DNA of 64,000 nucleotides from Roseiarcus sp963823165 (GTDB taxonomy: Bacteria; Pseudomonadota; Alphaproteobacteria; Rhizobiales; Beijerinckiaceae), in contig CAWGKV010000003.1 of the NCBI GenBank assembly GCA_963823165.1, positions 124,001 through 188,000 on the forward strand, given 5' to 3'. Shown piece after piece: positions 28,556 to 37,507 of this stretch; the first letter of the stretch is position 1, and each line of letters starts with the position of its first letter. The notes beneath the pieces were generated by a model. It had not been told where the DNA came from, made no database searches, and worked only from the letters and a program-made list of their open reading frames with translations. The position numbers and the translations under genes are program-made.

Positions 28556-28628
28556 GCGAAGGGAGTGCGCCGGATAAGCCAGCAGCGCGCGCAAGTCAAG
28601 GCGCGGTTGGCGATCGGCGCCAAAGCGC

Positions 28629-29297
28629 CTAAAACTGGCTCGTCGCGAACGACCAGCGACGCATTTCGTCGCGGGAGAGCACGTGCATGGTGTCCGGCGG
28701 CAGCAACTCGGCCGCCCGCACCAGCGCCGGACTGACCCCCATGCGGCTCGCGTATTTGGCGAGCACGGCGATCATCGGCGGGTCGGCGAAACTGCGCGTC
28801 ATACGCGCAGGGGCGCCCCAGCCGCCTCTCTCACTCTCGACGATCGACATGCGATGAAGCGCTACTTCGCTGCCCGGCGGCGCGACGCGGCGCACGGCGC
28901 CCATCATGGCGTAGATGCAGGCCGACAGGCATTCGCCGGCGTAAGGGCCCGCGTCGCCGCCCGAGTTGAATCGGCCGATGATGCTCGCGGCGCGCAACTC
29001 TCGAAGGATGTGGCCGAACACCATCGAGGCGGCGACATTGCCGCCCCGAGAATTGATGAACACGACTCGACGCAGCGCCTTATCATCCGCTCCAGATTTG
29101 AGGAAGTCGACGAACGCTCGAGGCGTGTCGGCCTCGATAACGCCGTCGGCGACGATGACGTGCGGGCACCGGGCGCCGCAGGAACTTGTCTCTAGCGGCT
29201 GAACGCGAAACGTCATCGAGCCGGAATCCGCCAATGCGGCAGTGGAGATGAAGAGCGCCGCCAAGCCGAGGATCGAGCCGAGCGCAAAGCGCCGCAG
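28629..29297 (-). CDS. Periplasmic ClpP-fold (crotonase-like) protein, start uncertain
   Basis: The protein has a signal peptide (RRFALGSILGLAALFISTAA, then LADSG) followed by a ClpP/SppA-like domain: DKALRRVVFINSRGGNVAAS (oxyanion glycines), YAGECLSACIYAMMGAVRRV (Ser in the nucleophile position), and GSEVALHRMS (His). These motifs match the COG3904-type predicted periplasmic proteins of Rhizobiales. The start is unclear: the reading frame is open back through the adjacent tRNA-Val, and the only start-like codon between tRNA and signal peptide is a CTG at 29297; the first downstream ATG would remove the signal peptide. I placed the start at the CTG for want of a better one. Confidence 0.6.
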   Translation of the reverse strand: MRRFALGSILGLAALFISTAALADSGSMTFRVQPLETSSCGARCPHVIVADGVIEADTPRAFVDFLKSGADDKALRRVVFINSRGGNVAASMVFGHILRELRAASIIGRFNSGGDAGPYAGECLSACIYAMMGAVRRVAPPGSEVALHRMSIVESERGGWGAPARMTRSFADPPMIAVLAKYASRMGVSPALVRAAELLPPDTMHVLSRDEMRRWSFATSQF

Positions 29298-29305
29298 CCT
29301 TTGGC

Positions 29306-29381
29306 TGGTGGGCGGTGACGGGCTCGAACCGCCGACCCTCTCGGTGTAAACGAGATGCTCTACCGACTGAGCTAACCGCCC
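29306..29381 (-). tRNA. tRNA-Val (TAC)
   Basis: A 76-base cloverleaf on the minus strand: GGGCGGTTAGCTCAGTCGGT at the 5' end, anticodon arm CTCGTTTACACCGAG with anticodon TAC, T arm GGTTCGAGCC, and encoded CCA at the 3' end (29306-29308). The acceptor stem GGGCGGT pairs with ACCGCCC perfectly. Confidence 0.96.
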
Positions 29382-29646
29382 TGTGACAAGTTTTGCCAAA
29401 CTGAGGTTTCCCGGCCTGATTGCGTGTCGGGAGCCTTACTACAGGCTGGCGCACGCTCCGCCAAGCGCGCGCGCTTCGTCGCGCGAAAAAACTACTGGGC
29501 TCGAAGCGACACGCCGTCGCTGGCCGCCCCTTCCCTGACCTGCTGTTCATGCGGCGACCCGTGCAGCACGCGGCAATTGCGACAGGTCCTGCGATGGCCT
29601 TCTCTAGTTCGCAAACCCGAGAGATGAGGCCGCGCGGATCCTCGAT

Positions 29647-29937
29647 TTACTTCTTGCCCGACTTCTTGTTGAGGGCTTCCTTAAGCGCAGCCCCTGGCTT
29701 GAACCGGGCGTTTCTGGAGGCGGCGATCTTGATTTCCTTGCCGGTCGCCGGGTTGCGTCCCTTGCCGGCCGCGCGCTCACGAACCGAGAAAGTGCCGAAG
29801 CCGACAAGACGGACCTCCTCTCCCTTCTTCAGAGTTTTTTCGATGCCGTCGAGCACGGCGTCGAGGGCCGCGGCGGCGCTTACCTTGGTCAATTCCGCTT
29901 CCGTCGCTATGTGCTCGACGAGTTCAAGCTTATTCAT
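29647..29937 (-). CDS. hup: DNA-binding protein HU
   Basis: A 96-residue HU/IHF-family nucleoid protein. It starts MNKLELVEHIATEAELTKVS, has the core VRLVGFGTFSVRERAAGKGR and the DNA-intercalating arm GRNPATGKEIKIAASRNARF, and ends with a Lys-rich tail. GKEIKI rather than IHF-type residues supports HU. The ATG at 29937 is chosen because it begins the standard HU N-terminus, with GGAG ten bases upstream. It lies downstream of lon in the same orientation, the usual arrangement in proteobacteria. Confidence 0.95.
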   Translation of the reverse strand: MNKLELVEHIATEAELTKVSAAAALDAVLDGIEKTLKKGEEVRLVGFGTFSVRERAAGKGRNPATGKEIKIAASRNARFKPGAALKEALNKKSGKK

Positions 29938-30168
29938 TCTGGCTGCTCCGTTCGAACGCGGCGTCCTGTCCGCGGCGCCGTCCTGTCCGCGGCCTTCCAA
30001 GGCCGCGCTCTCATGTCCACCCCGCCGGAAATGGCGCTCAAGGCTCCGCTTGGCGAATCGATGGCTGAGTTGGCCACATTGCTGGCCGTTTCGCCGAGGG
30101 AACGCAAGCGTCTGCGGGGATTGATCCCAAAAAAAGATACGTTTTCCGGGCGAACCCGGACATGAATG

Positions 30169-30201
30169 AAAAAAAGCCGCGAATCCCGAGAGATTCGCGG
30201 C
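30169..30201 (-). terminator. Rho-independent terminator of lon
   Basis: A ten-base-pair perfect stem (GCCGCGAATC at 30176-30185 with GATTCGCGGC at 30192-30201) with a six-base loop is followed on the minus strand by seven consecutive T residues. It starts 39 bases beyond the lon stop codon, so it should end the clpX/lon-side transcript before the HU gene. Confidence 0.92.
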
Positions 30202-30239
30202 GTTTCTTCGCCCCGACGCGGAAGAGCCCGCGCCGCCTG

Positions 30240-32666
30240 TCAGTGGGCGATCAGGCCTTGGCCCGCATCCTCAGGCGGAGGAGCCGGTGGCGCAACTGGG
30301 GCGGCAACCTCCTCTTCCCACACAATCGGCTGAGGCTGGCGCGTGAGCGCGTTCGCCAGCACTTCCTCCATGCGTGAGACCGGTACAATCTCGAGACCTG
30401 TCTTCACCGAGTTCGGAATCTCGACGAGATCCTTAACGTTCTCTTCCGGGATGAGCACCTTCTTGATCCCGCCGCGCAGCGCAGCAAGCAGCTTCTCCTT
30501 CAGCCCGCCTATCGGCAACACGCGGCCGCGAAGCGTGACCTCGCCAGTCATGGCAATGTCGCGCCGGACCGGGATGCCGGTCAGCATCGACACGATGACC
30601 GTCGCCATCGCTACGCCGGCCGACGGCCCGTCCTTCGGCGTCGCGCCTTCGGGCACGTGCACGTGGATGTCGCGCCGGTCGAACAGGGGCGGCTCAATGC
30701 CGAAATCGACTGCGCGCGAGCGCACGTAGGATGCGGCGGCTGAGATCAACTCCTTCATCACGTCCCTCAGGTTGCCGGTCACCGTCATGCGGCCCTTGCC
30801 CGGCATCATGACGCCCTCAATCGTCAAGAGTTCCCCGCCGACCTCGGTCCAGGCGAGACCCGTCACGAGCCCAACTTGGTCGTCGGCCTCGATCTCGCCG
30901 AATCGGAACTTCGGCGGGCCGAGGAATTCGGCGACGTTCTCCGCGGTGACGGCGATCCTTTTCTTCTTGCTCGTCAGGATCTCCTTCACCGCCTTGCGGG
31001 CGAGATTCGAGATCTCGCGCTCGAGATTGCGGACGCCCGCTTCGCGAGTATAGCGGCGGATGAGCTCAGTGAGACCGCTGTCTGCGACCTCCCATTCGCT
31101 GGCGTCGAGTCCATGCTTGACCATCGAGTTCGGCAGCAGGTGGCGCTTGGCGATCTCCAGCTTCTCGTCTTCTGTGTAGCCGGCAATGCGGATGATCTCC
31201 ATGCGGTCCATCAGCGGCGGCGGGATGTTGAGCGTGTTGGCGGTGGTGACGAACATCACGCCGGAGAGATCGTAGTCGACCTCGAGGTAATGGTCGTTGA
31301 ACGTCGCGTTCTGCTCGGGGTCGAGCACTTCGAGCAGCGCCGACGATGGATCGCCGCGGAAATCCATGCCCATCTTGTCGATCTCGTCGAGCAGGAAGAG
31401 CGGATTTGAGGTCTTGGCCTTGCGCATCGACTGTATGACCTTGCCGGGCATCGAGCCGATGTACGTCCGGCGGTGGCCGCGGATCTCCGCTTCGTCGCGC
31501 ACGCCGCCGAGCGACATGCGGACGAACTCGCGGCCGGTCGCCTTGGCGATCGACTTACCGAGCGAAGTCTTGCCGACGCCGGGCGGCCCGACGAGGCAAA
31601 GGATCGGGCCGGTCAGCTTGTTGGCGCGCTGCTGCACGGCGAGATATTCGACGATGCGCTCCTTGACCTTGTCGAGGCCGAAGTGGTCGGCGTCGAGGAT
31701 AGCCTGCGCTGCGGGAAGGTCCTTCTTGATCTTCGAGCGTCGCTGCCATGGGATCGACAGCAGCCAGTCGAGATAGTTGCGCACGACGGTGGCCTCGGCC
31801 GACATCGGCGCCATCTGCCTGAGCTTCTTCACTTCGGCGAGCGCCTTCTCGCGCGCTTCCTTGGTGAGCTTGATCGACTTGATGCGCTCTTCGAGCTCGG
31901 ACATCTCATCCTTACCCTCTTCGTCCCCAAGCTCCTTCTGGATCGCCTTCATCTGCTCGTTGAGGTAGTACTCGCGCTGCGTCTTCTCCATCTGGCGCTT
32001 GACGCGTGTGCGGATGCGCTTCTCGACCTGCAGGACCGAGATCTCGCTCTCCATCAGGGCGAGGCACTTCTCGAACCGCTTGGCGATCGATCTCATCTCG
32101 AGGATGGCCTGCTTGTCGGCGAGCTTGATCGCCAGATGCGAGGCGATCGTGTCGGCGAGCTTGCCGTAGTCGTCGATCTGGTTGACCGCGCTGACGACCT
32201 CGGGCGAGATCTTCTTGTTGAGCTTCACGTAGCTCTCGAACTCGGAGACGACCGAGCGCGACAGCGCTTCCGCCTCGATCTTGTCGATCGGGTCGTCGGC
32301 GACTGCCTTGGCCTCGGCCTGGAAATAGGAATCTCCCGCGATGTAGCGCGTGACTTCCGCCCGCGTCGCGCCCTCGACCAGCACCTTCACCGTGCCGTCG
32401 GGTAGCTTAAGGAGTTGCAGGACGCTCGCCAGCGTGCCGGCGGAAAAAATGGCGTCCGGGGCCGGATCGTCGTCAGCGGCGTTCTTCTGCGTCGCGAGCA
32501 GAATCGGCTTCTCGGACCTCATCACTTCTTCGAGCGCGCGAATCGACTTTTCGCGTCCGACGAACAGCGGCACGATCATGTGCGGAAAGACCACAATATC
32601 GCGCAGCGGCAGGACGGGATAGACGTCGAGCGCGCCCGGAGCGATGGTTTTGCGTTGGCTGGTCAT
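30240..32666 (-). CDS. lon: ATP-dependent protease Lon
   Basis: An 808-residue LonA protease. The N-terminal substrate-binding domain starts VYPVLPLRDIVVFPHMIVPL. The AAA+ module has LVGPPGVGKTSLGKSIAKAT (Walker A, about residue 360) and LFLLDEIDKMG (Walker B). The proteolytic domain has GATPKDGPSAGVAM with the catalytic Ser (about 680) and GGLKEKLLAALRGGIKKVLI with the catalytic Lys (about 725). It degrades damaged and regulatory proteins in the cytoplasm. The C-terminus is a short Pro-rich tail. The clpX-lon intergenic region (32667-32917) holds a palindrome at 32776-32805. Confidence 0.97.
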   Translation of the reverse strand: MTSQRKTIAPGALDVYPVLPLRDIVVFPHMIVPLFVGREKSIRALEEVMRSEKPILLATQKNAADDDPAPDAIFSAGTLASVLQLLKLPDGTVKVLVEGATRAEVTRYIAGDSYFQAEAKAVADDPIDKIEAEALSRSVVSEFESYVKLNKKISPEVVSAVNQIDDYGKLADTIASHLAIKLADKQAILEMRSIAKRFEKCLALMESEISVLQVEKRIRTRVKRQMEKTQREYYLNEQMKAIQKELGDEEGKDEMSELEERIKSIKLTKEAREKALAEVKKLRQMAPMSAEATVVRNYLDWLLSIPWQRRSKIKKDLPAAQAILDADHFGLDKVKERIVEYLAVQQRANKLTGPILCLVGPPGVGKTSLGKSIAKATGREFVRMSLGGVRDEAEIRGHRRTYIGSMPGKVIQSMRKAKTSNPLFLLDEIDKMGMDFRGDPSSALLEVLDPEQNATFNDHYLEVDYDLSGVMFVTTANTLNIPPPLMDRMEIIRIAGYTEDEKLEIAKRHLLPNSMVKHGLDASEWEVADSGLTELIRRYTREAGVRNLEREISNLARKAVKEILTSKKKRIAVTAENVAEFLGPPKFRFGEIEADDQVGLVTGLAWTEVGGELLTIEGVMMPGKGRMTVTGNLRDVMKELISAAASYVRSRAVDFGIEPPLFDRRDIHVHVPEGATPKDGPSAGVAMATVIVSMLTGIPVRRDIAMTGEVTLRGRVLPIGGLKEKLLAALRGGIKKVLIPEENVKDLVEIPNSVKTGLEIVPVSRMEEVLANALTRQPQPIVWEEEVAAPVAPPAPPPEDAGQGLIAH

Positions 32667-32775
32667 GGTTGTCCCTGTTCGGAAGCCGGGTCAAGGCCGG
32701 CTTCCTCGTTGGCATTGACGACGCCCCCGACGAGGCGGCCCTGATCTTTTCAGCAGCCGCGCCCATCTCCTGTGC

Positions 32776-32805
32776 TCCCCTTCCGTCCGATGGCCCGGAA
32801 GGGGA
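32776..32805. repeat. Ten-base-pair perfect hairpin between clpX and lon
   Basis: TCCCCTTCCG at 32776-32785 pairs perfectly with CGGAAGGGGA at 32796-32805 around a ten-base loop. No T run follows on either strand, so it is not a classical terminator. It could end or attenuate the clpX transcript before lon, or stabilise an mRNA end. Confidence 0.6.
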
Positions 32806-32917
32806 TCACAACGATTCCCGGTGACACAATATTCGAGCCGCGCCGACGGAAATCAAACGTCTTCAGACGAACATGGTCCCCTCGTCCACTACTTTCAAGC
32901 GGCCTGAACAATCCGCC

Positions 32918-34171
32918 TCAGCCGGCGCGTTCGGCGCGTTCGGAGTAGATGTAGAGCGGACGGGCCTTGCCCTCGACGACTTCAGGGCCGATCACCACTT
33001 GTTCGACCCCGTCGAGGCCCGGCAGCTCGAACATCGTGTCGAGCAAAATACCCTCCATGATCGAGCGGAGGCCGCGTGCGCCCGTCCGCCGCTCGATCGC
33101 CCTTTTGGCGACGACATTCAGCGCTTCGTCCTGGAACGTAAGGTCGGTGTTCTCCATTTCGAACAGCCGCTGATACTGCTTGACCAGCGCGTTCTTCGGC
33201 TCGGTCAGGATCTTTTTCAGCGCCTCTTCGTCGAGGTCCTCGAGGGTGGCGATGACCGGCAGGCGGCCAACAAACTCGGGGATGAGCCCGAACTTCAGGA
33301 GATCCTCGGGTTCGACCTCCCGGAACACCTCGCCGGTGCGCCGGTCGTCTGGCGCCTGCACCTTTGCGGCGAAGCCGATCGAGGTCCCCTTGCCGCGCGC
33401 CGAGATGATCCGCTCGAGACCGGAAAAGGCGCCGCCGCAGATGAAGAGAATGTTGGTTGTGTCGACCTGCAGGAACTCCTGCTGCGGATGCTTGCGCCCG
33501 CCCTGCGGCGGCACGCTGGCGATCGTGCCTTCCATGATCTTGAGCAGCGCCTGTTGCACGCCCTCGCCAGACACGTCGCGAGTGATCGACGGATTGTCCG
33601 ACTTCCGACTGATCTTGTCGATTTCGTCGATATATACGATGCCGCGCTGGGCCCGCTCGACGTTGTAGTCGGAGGCCTGCAGCAGCTTGAGGATGATGTT
33701 CTCGACGTCCTCGCCGACATAGCCCGCTTCGGTGAGCGTGGTCGCGTCGGCCATGGTGAAGGGCACGTCGAGGATCCGGGCGAGCGTCTGCGCGAGCAGC
33801 GTCTTGCCGGAACCGGTCGGGCCGATCAGCAGGATGTTCGACTTCGCCAGTTCGACGTCGCCGTGCTTGCTCGCGTGATTGAGCCGCTTGTAGTGGTTGT
33901 GGACCGCAACCGACAGGACGCGCTTGGCCTGGGGCTGACCGATCACATAGTCGTCGAGGACCTTGCAGATCTCGCGCGGAGTCGGAATGCCGTCCTTGCT
34001 CTTGACAAGGGCGGTCTTGCTCTCCTCGCGGATAATGTCCATGCAGAGTTCGACGCATTCGTCGCAGATGAACACGGTCGGCCCGGCGATGAGCTTGCGT
34101 ACTTCATGCTGGCTCTTGCCGCAGAAGGAGCAATAGAGCGTGTTCTTGGCGTCGCCATCGGCCTTGGCCAT
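32918..34171 (-). CDS. clpX: ATP-dependent Clp protease ATP-binding subunit ClpX
   Basis: A 417-residue AAA+ unfoldase. The zinc-binding domain is near the start (YCSFCGKSQHEVRKLIAG, then FICDECVELC, four Cys). Walker A is LIGPTGSGKTLLAQTLARIL, Walker B is GIVYIDEIDKISRK, and the pore loop area reads EAGYVGEDVEN. The ClpP-docking IGF-type loop lies near residues 265-275. It unfolds tagged proteins and feeds them to ClpP. The ATG at 34171 begins MAKADGDAKNTLYC, as in other rhizobial ClpX, and a GGAG lies upstream. clpP is 244 bases upstream in the same orientation. Confidence 0.97.
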   Translation of the reverse strand: MAKADGDAKNTLYCSFCGKSQHEVRKLIAGPTVFICDECVELCMDIIREESKTALVKSKDGIPTPREICKVLDDYVIGQPQAKRVLSVAVHNHYKRLNHASKHGDVELAKSNILLIGPTGSGKTLLAQTLARILDVPFTMADATTLTEAGYVGEDVENIILKLLQASDYNVERAQRGIVYIDEIDKISRKSDNPSITRDVSGEGVQQALLKIMEGTIASVPPQGGRKHPQQEFLQVDTTNILFICGGAFSGLERIISARGKGTSIGFAAKVQAPDDRRTGEVFREVEPEDLLKFGLIPEFVGRLPVIATLEDLDEEALKKILTEPKNALVKQYQRLFEMENTDLTFQDEALNVVAKRAIERRTGARGLRSIMEGILLDTMFELPGLDGVEQVVIGPEVVEGKARPLYIYSERAERAG

Positions 34172-34415
34172 CGTCTTTCTCCACACAGGCCGCTTGTCGT
34201 GCAACCGACCGCCCAGCCTAAACAAACCAACCTAACGAAACGTAGCTTCGACCCCACCTCGCCGTCCGCTGCGAAATCGTTCAAACCCACGTCGCCGCCG
34301 CCGGACGCAGGACTCGACAAGCAACCATCAAATTCCGAGCGAAATCAAGTCCGGCACGGAAAATTGATTGCGGCAGAAAGACGCAAGATTTACGCCAGCG
34401 CCACCGGAGGACGTC

Positions 34416-35057
34416 TCAGGCGGGCACTTTCGCCTCTTCGGGCTCGAGCGCCCGCTTGGTCGTCACCTCGTCGACGATGCCGAACGCCTTGGCTTCTTCC
34501 GCCGACATGAAATGGTCCCGATCCAGCGTCCTTTCAATGGCTTCGTAGGACTGGCCGGTGTGATGGACGTAGATCTCGTTGAGGCGGCGCTTCACCTTGA
34601 GGATGTCCTCGGCGTGACGCTGGATGTCCGAGGCTTGGCCCTGGAAGCCGCCGGACGGCTGATGGACCATGATGCGTGAATTCGGAAGGGCGAATCGGTT
34701 ACCCTTTTCGCCCGCGGCGAGCAACAGCGAGCCCATCGAGGCCGCCTGCCCGATGCACATCGTCGTCACTTTGGGCCTAATAAACTGCATGGTGTCGTAG
34801 ATTGACAGACCGGCGGTCACGACGCCGCCCGGGGAATTGATGTAAAGGGCGATGTCCTTTTTCGGATTGTCCGCCTCGAGGAAGAGAAGCTGAGCCACGA
34901 CCAGGGACGCCGAGACGTCCTCGACCGGGCCGATCATGAAAATGATTCGCTCGCGCAGAAGCCGCGAAAAGATGTCGAACGAACGTTCGCCGCGCGCCGA
35001 CTGCTCGATCACGATCGGCACAAGATTGTTGTAATAGTAGTCGATCGGATCGCGCAT
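34416..35057 (-). CDS. clpP: ATP-dependent Clp protease proteolytic subunit
   Basis: A 213-residue serine protease. The catalytic triad is Ser107 in GQAASMGSLLL, His132 in MVHQPSGGFQG and Asp182 in LDRDHFMS. It assembles as a tetradecameric chamber with ClpX or ClpA. The ATG at 35057 starts MRDPIDYYYNNLVPIVIEQS, the usual alphaproteobacterial N-terminus. It lies between tig and clpX, the common order. Confidence 0.97.
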   Translation of the reverse strand: MRDPIDYYYNNLVPIVIEQSARGERSFDIFSRLLRERIIFMIGPVEDVSASLVVAQLLFLEADNPKKDIALYINSPGGVVTAGLSIYDTMQFIRPKVTTMCIGQAASMGSLLLAAGEKGNRFALPNSRIMVHQPSGGFQGQASDIQRHAEDILKVKRRLNEIYVHHTGQSYEAIERTLDRDHFMSAEEAKAFGIVDEVTTKRALEPEEAKVPA

Positions 35058-35189
35058 TGTTCTTTCTTTCGCGAGAATTAAACTTTCCTCCGGGTCGTCC
35101 GGCCACCGCCCGCTGAACATAGGCGCCCGGCGCCGTCCCGAAAAGGGGCTGCATGCGCCCGCGTCCGGTGGACGGCGAGTCGCGTCCGT

Positions 35190-36602
35190 TCAGGTGGCAG
35201 ATTGCTCCGGCGCCGCGGGCGGCGGCGGCTCCGGCGCACCGACCGGGGTCGGCGCGTCGTCTTCGATCGGCTTCAGGAGCTCGTCCTTGCTCACCTTGCG
35301 CTCCTCGACCTTGGCGAGCCCGATGATGTGGTCGACGACCTTCTCCTCGTAGATCGGAGCGCGCAACTCGGCCAAGGCCTGCTGATTGTTGCGGTAGAAG
35401 TCCCACACCTGCTTTTCCTGGCCGGGGAACGAGCGGGCCCGGGCGATCAGCGCCTGGGTCATCTCCTCGTCCGAGACCTTGACCTCCGCCTTCGTACCAA
35501 CCTCGGCGAGCAGAAGGCCGAGTCGGACCCGGCGCTCGGCGATCCTGCGGTAGTCGGCGCGCGCCGCCTCTTCCGTCGTGTTCTCGTCGGCGAAGCTGCG
35601 GCCCGAAGCCTGCTGCTCGCGCATGACCTGTGTCCAGATCGAGTCGAACTCCTGGTTGACCAGCCCTTCCGGCAGCTCGAAGGAGTAGAGAGCGTCGAGC
35701 TTGTCGAGCAACTGGCGCTTCATCTTCTCGCGCGAGGCGCGGGCGAAGTCGGCGGCGATCCGGCCGCGGATCATCTCTTTCAGCCCTTCGAGGCTTTCGA
35801 AACCGAGCCCTTTGGCGAATTCGTCGTCGACCGCGAGCGGCTCGCGCTCGGCCACCGCCTTCACGGTCGTCTCGAAGTCCGCCGTCTGGCCGGCGAGCGC
35901 ACGAACGGCGTAGGACTCGGGGAAGGTCGCGTGAACTGTCCGCTTTTCGCCGACGGCGGCGCCGAGGAGCTGCTCCTCGAAACCCGGAATGAAGGTGTTC
36001 GAACCGAGCACCACCTGGATGTCGCGGCCGGCGCCGCCCTCGAACAATTCGCCCTTGATCGTCCCGTCGAAATCGACGGTCACGCGGTCATGATTCTCCG
36101 CCTCCGCGCCCTCGGGCTTGTCCTTGTAGGAGCGCCGCTCCTCGGCGACCCGGTCGAGCGCGGCGTCGACGTCGGCGTCCTCGATGTCGGCAGTGAGACG
36201 CTCGACCGAAATCTCGGAGAAATCGCCGACTTCGAACACCGGCAGAACTTCGAGGGCGACCTTGAAATTGAGGTCGCCGCGCGCCTCGAGCGCCGCGTCG
36301 ATCACCGTCTGGTCGGTCGGCAACTCGATCTTCGGCTCGCGGGCGAGGCGCAGGTGATTGTCGTCGACGATCTTCTTGTTGGCGTTGGCGATAGCCTCCT
36401 GGACGACGTCGGCCATGACCGACTTCCCATAGACCTTGCGCAGATGTTCGACCGGCACTTTCCCGGGACGGAAGCCGTTGATGCGGACCTTCCGCTTGAG
36501 GTCGGCCAGCTGTCCGTTCAGCTTCTCCGCGAGGTCGCTCGCCGGCAGAGAAATGTCATACTCGCGCTTGAGCCCCTGGCTCAGCGTCTCCGTCACCTGC
36601 AT
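35190..36602 (-). CDS. tig: Trigger factor
   Basis: A 470-residue ribosome-associated chaperone and peptidyl-prolyl isomerase. The ribosome-binding signature near the start reads KVRINGFRPGKVPVEHLRKV (contains the GFRxGKxP loop). The PPIase domain follows at about 150-245 (DRVTVDFDGTIKGELFEGGA, then LGSNTFIPGFEEQLLGAAVG), and the rest is the helical substrate-binding domain with an acidic, Pro-rich tail. The ATG at 36602 begins MQVTETLSQGLKREYD; a 23-codon longer reading lacks support. It heads the tig-clpP-clpX-lon run. Confidence 0.96.
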   Translation of the reverse strand: MQVTETLSQGLKREYDISLPASDLAEKLNGQLADLKRKVRINGFRPGKVPVEHLRKVYGKSVMADVVQEAIANANKKIVDDNHLRLAREPKIELPTDQTVIDAALEARGDLNFKVALEVLPVFEVGDFSEISVERLTADIEDADVDAALDRVAEERRSYKDKPEGAEAENHDRVTVDFDGTIKGELFEGGAGRDIQVVLGSNTFIPGFEEQLLGAAVGEKRTVHATFPESYAVRALAGQTADFETTVKAVAEREPLAVDDEFAKGLGFESLEGLKEMIRGRIAADFARASREKMKRQLLDKLDALYSFELPEGLVNQEFDSIWTQVMREQQASGRSFADENTTEEAARADYRRIAERRVRLGLLLAEVGTKAEVKVSDEEMTQALIARARSFPGQEKQVWDFYRNNQQALAELRAPIYEEKVVDHIIGLAKVEERKVSKDELLKPIEDDAPTPVGAPEPPPPAAPEQSAT

Positions 36603-36732
36603 TGTCCAATCCGCCTTGTCTTTGCTCGCCGGGTCCCTTAGCCGATTTTCCTCGTGTCGCCAAAACGTCATTTCGCCGGCGGCTCGCGATGAGGGGCCGC
36701 CAAGGCGGGCGGTGGGCCGGCGATAGTGGAAT

Positions 36733-36817
36733 TGGTGCGGGCGGAGGGACTCGAACCCCCACGACTTTCGTCACCGGAACCTAAATCCGGCGCGTCTACC
36801 AATTCCGCCACGCCCGC
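36733..36817 (-). tRNA. tRNA-Leu (TAG)
   Basis: An 85-base class II tRNA on the minus strand: 5' GCGGGCGTGGCGGAATTGGT, anticodon arm GCCGGATTTAGGTTCCGGT with anticodon TAG, a variable arm (GACGAAAGTCG), T arm GGTTCGAGTCC, and encoded CCA (36733-36735). The long variable arm confirms Leu. Confidence 0.95.
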
Positions 36818-37037
36818 GTCGAGGCCCGCCGCAACGAGGGCGCCTTGAGCTTCGGGCGGGCTCTATATCAGCTTGTCCGCCCCGCGCCAGAGAAAAAACG
36901 ACGATTGCGCCAGTCGGGCCAGGGCGGAACTGACTTAAGCCGTCCCGCCCGGACTGGGCTCGCCGCGCGAGGGTCGCTCCGGACGCCTGGAGGGCGGCGG
37001 AGCGCCATGGAGCCTGGGCCACGTTGGACGACGATCC

Positions 37038-37155
37038 AAGCCAGGGAGCATTCCGCCAAAGCCCGGGAAAGCCAGAGCAAAGCCAGGGAAACCTGAAGCA
37101 AAGCAAAAGTGTTCCATGAATTGGGGTTTTTCAAGCACTTACGTCGGAATCCAGT
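37038..37155 (+). repeat. Diverged short copy of the 0.5-kb dispersed repeat
   Basis: The segment from TCCAAGCCAGGGAGCATTCC through CCGCCAAAGCCCGGGAAAGC to GTCGGAATCCAG matches, with gaps, bases near 48587-48727 of the copy at 48531-49077 in the same order and orientation (CCGCCAAAGCCCGGGATAAC, AGCAAAGCAAAAGTCTTCCA, GCCGGAATCCAA). It therefore looks like a partial third member of that family. Confidence 0.6.
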
Positions 37156-37158
37156 AAC

Positions 37159-37293
37159 TGGGGCAAATTCCCGGGCAAAAATGCAGGACAGCAAAATTTT
37201 GCCGGCCGGCCTGCGTGTAAGTGCTTGATTTGGGTAAATCTCGCAACCGCAGCATTTCTTTTGTGCAGTTGCGTGCCCGGGAATTTGCCCCGC
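37159..37293. repeat. Spaced inverted repeat
   Basis: GGGGCAAATTCCCGGGCA (37160-37177) is the reverse complement of TGCCCGGGAATTTGCCCC (37274-37291). The arms are about 18 bases, separated by roughly 95 bases that include AAGTGCTTGATT, itself the complement of a nearby AAGCACTTA. This may be one small palindromic element. Confidence 0.55.
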
Positions 37294-37344
37294 TTACGGA
37301 ATCCAATTGTTTTTGGAACTCCCAAGCTGTGAAGTTCGGCCACC

Positions 37345-37507
37345 CCCTCGCCCGCGAAGCGGGAGAGGACGGCGCGGCGAAGCCGCGCCAGGTGAGGGCG
37401 ACGGGCAACCGACGAACCTTGCGGCCGCCATCAACGCCCGCCGTTCGGCGTTCTCAACCCTCACCTGGCGCTTCGCGCCTGTCCTCTCCCGCTTCGCGGG
37501 CGAGGGG
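37345..37507. repeat. Palindromic intergenic element of about 160 bases
   Basis: Two arms of about 50 bases face each other. The left arm reads CCCCTCGCCCGCGAAGCGGG, then AGAGGACGGCGCGGCGAAGC, then CGCCAGGTGAGGG; the right arm runs from CCCTCACCTGGCG near 37457 to TCGCGGGCGAGGGG and is its near-perfect complement. Each arm holds smaller palindromes (CCCGCGAAGCGGG and GGCGCGGCGAAGCCGCGCC). The spacer is about 55 bases. It has the form of an intergenic REP/RIME-type element. Confidence 0.8.

Noticed and set aside
37345..37507. CRISPR-like repeat
   Set aside because: It is a single inverted pair with internal palindromes, not an array of direct repeats with unique spacers.
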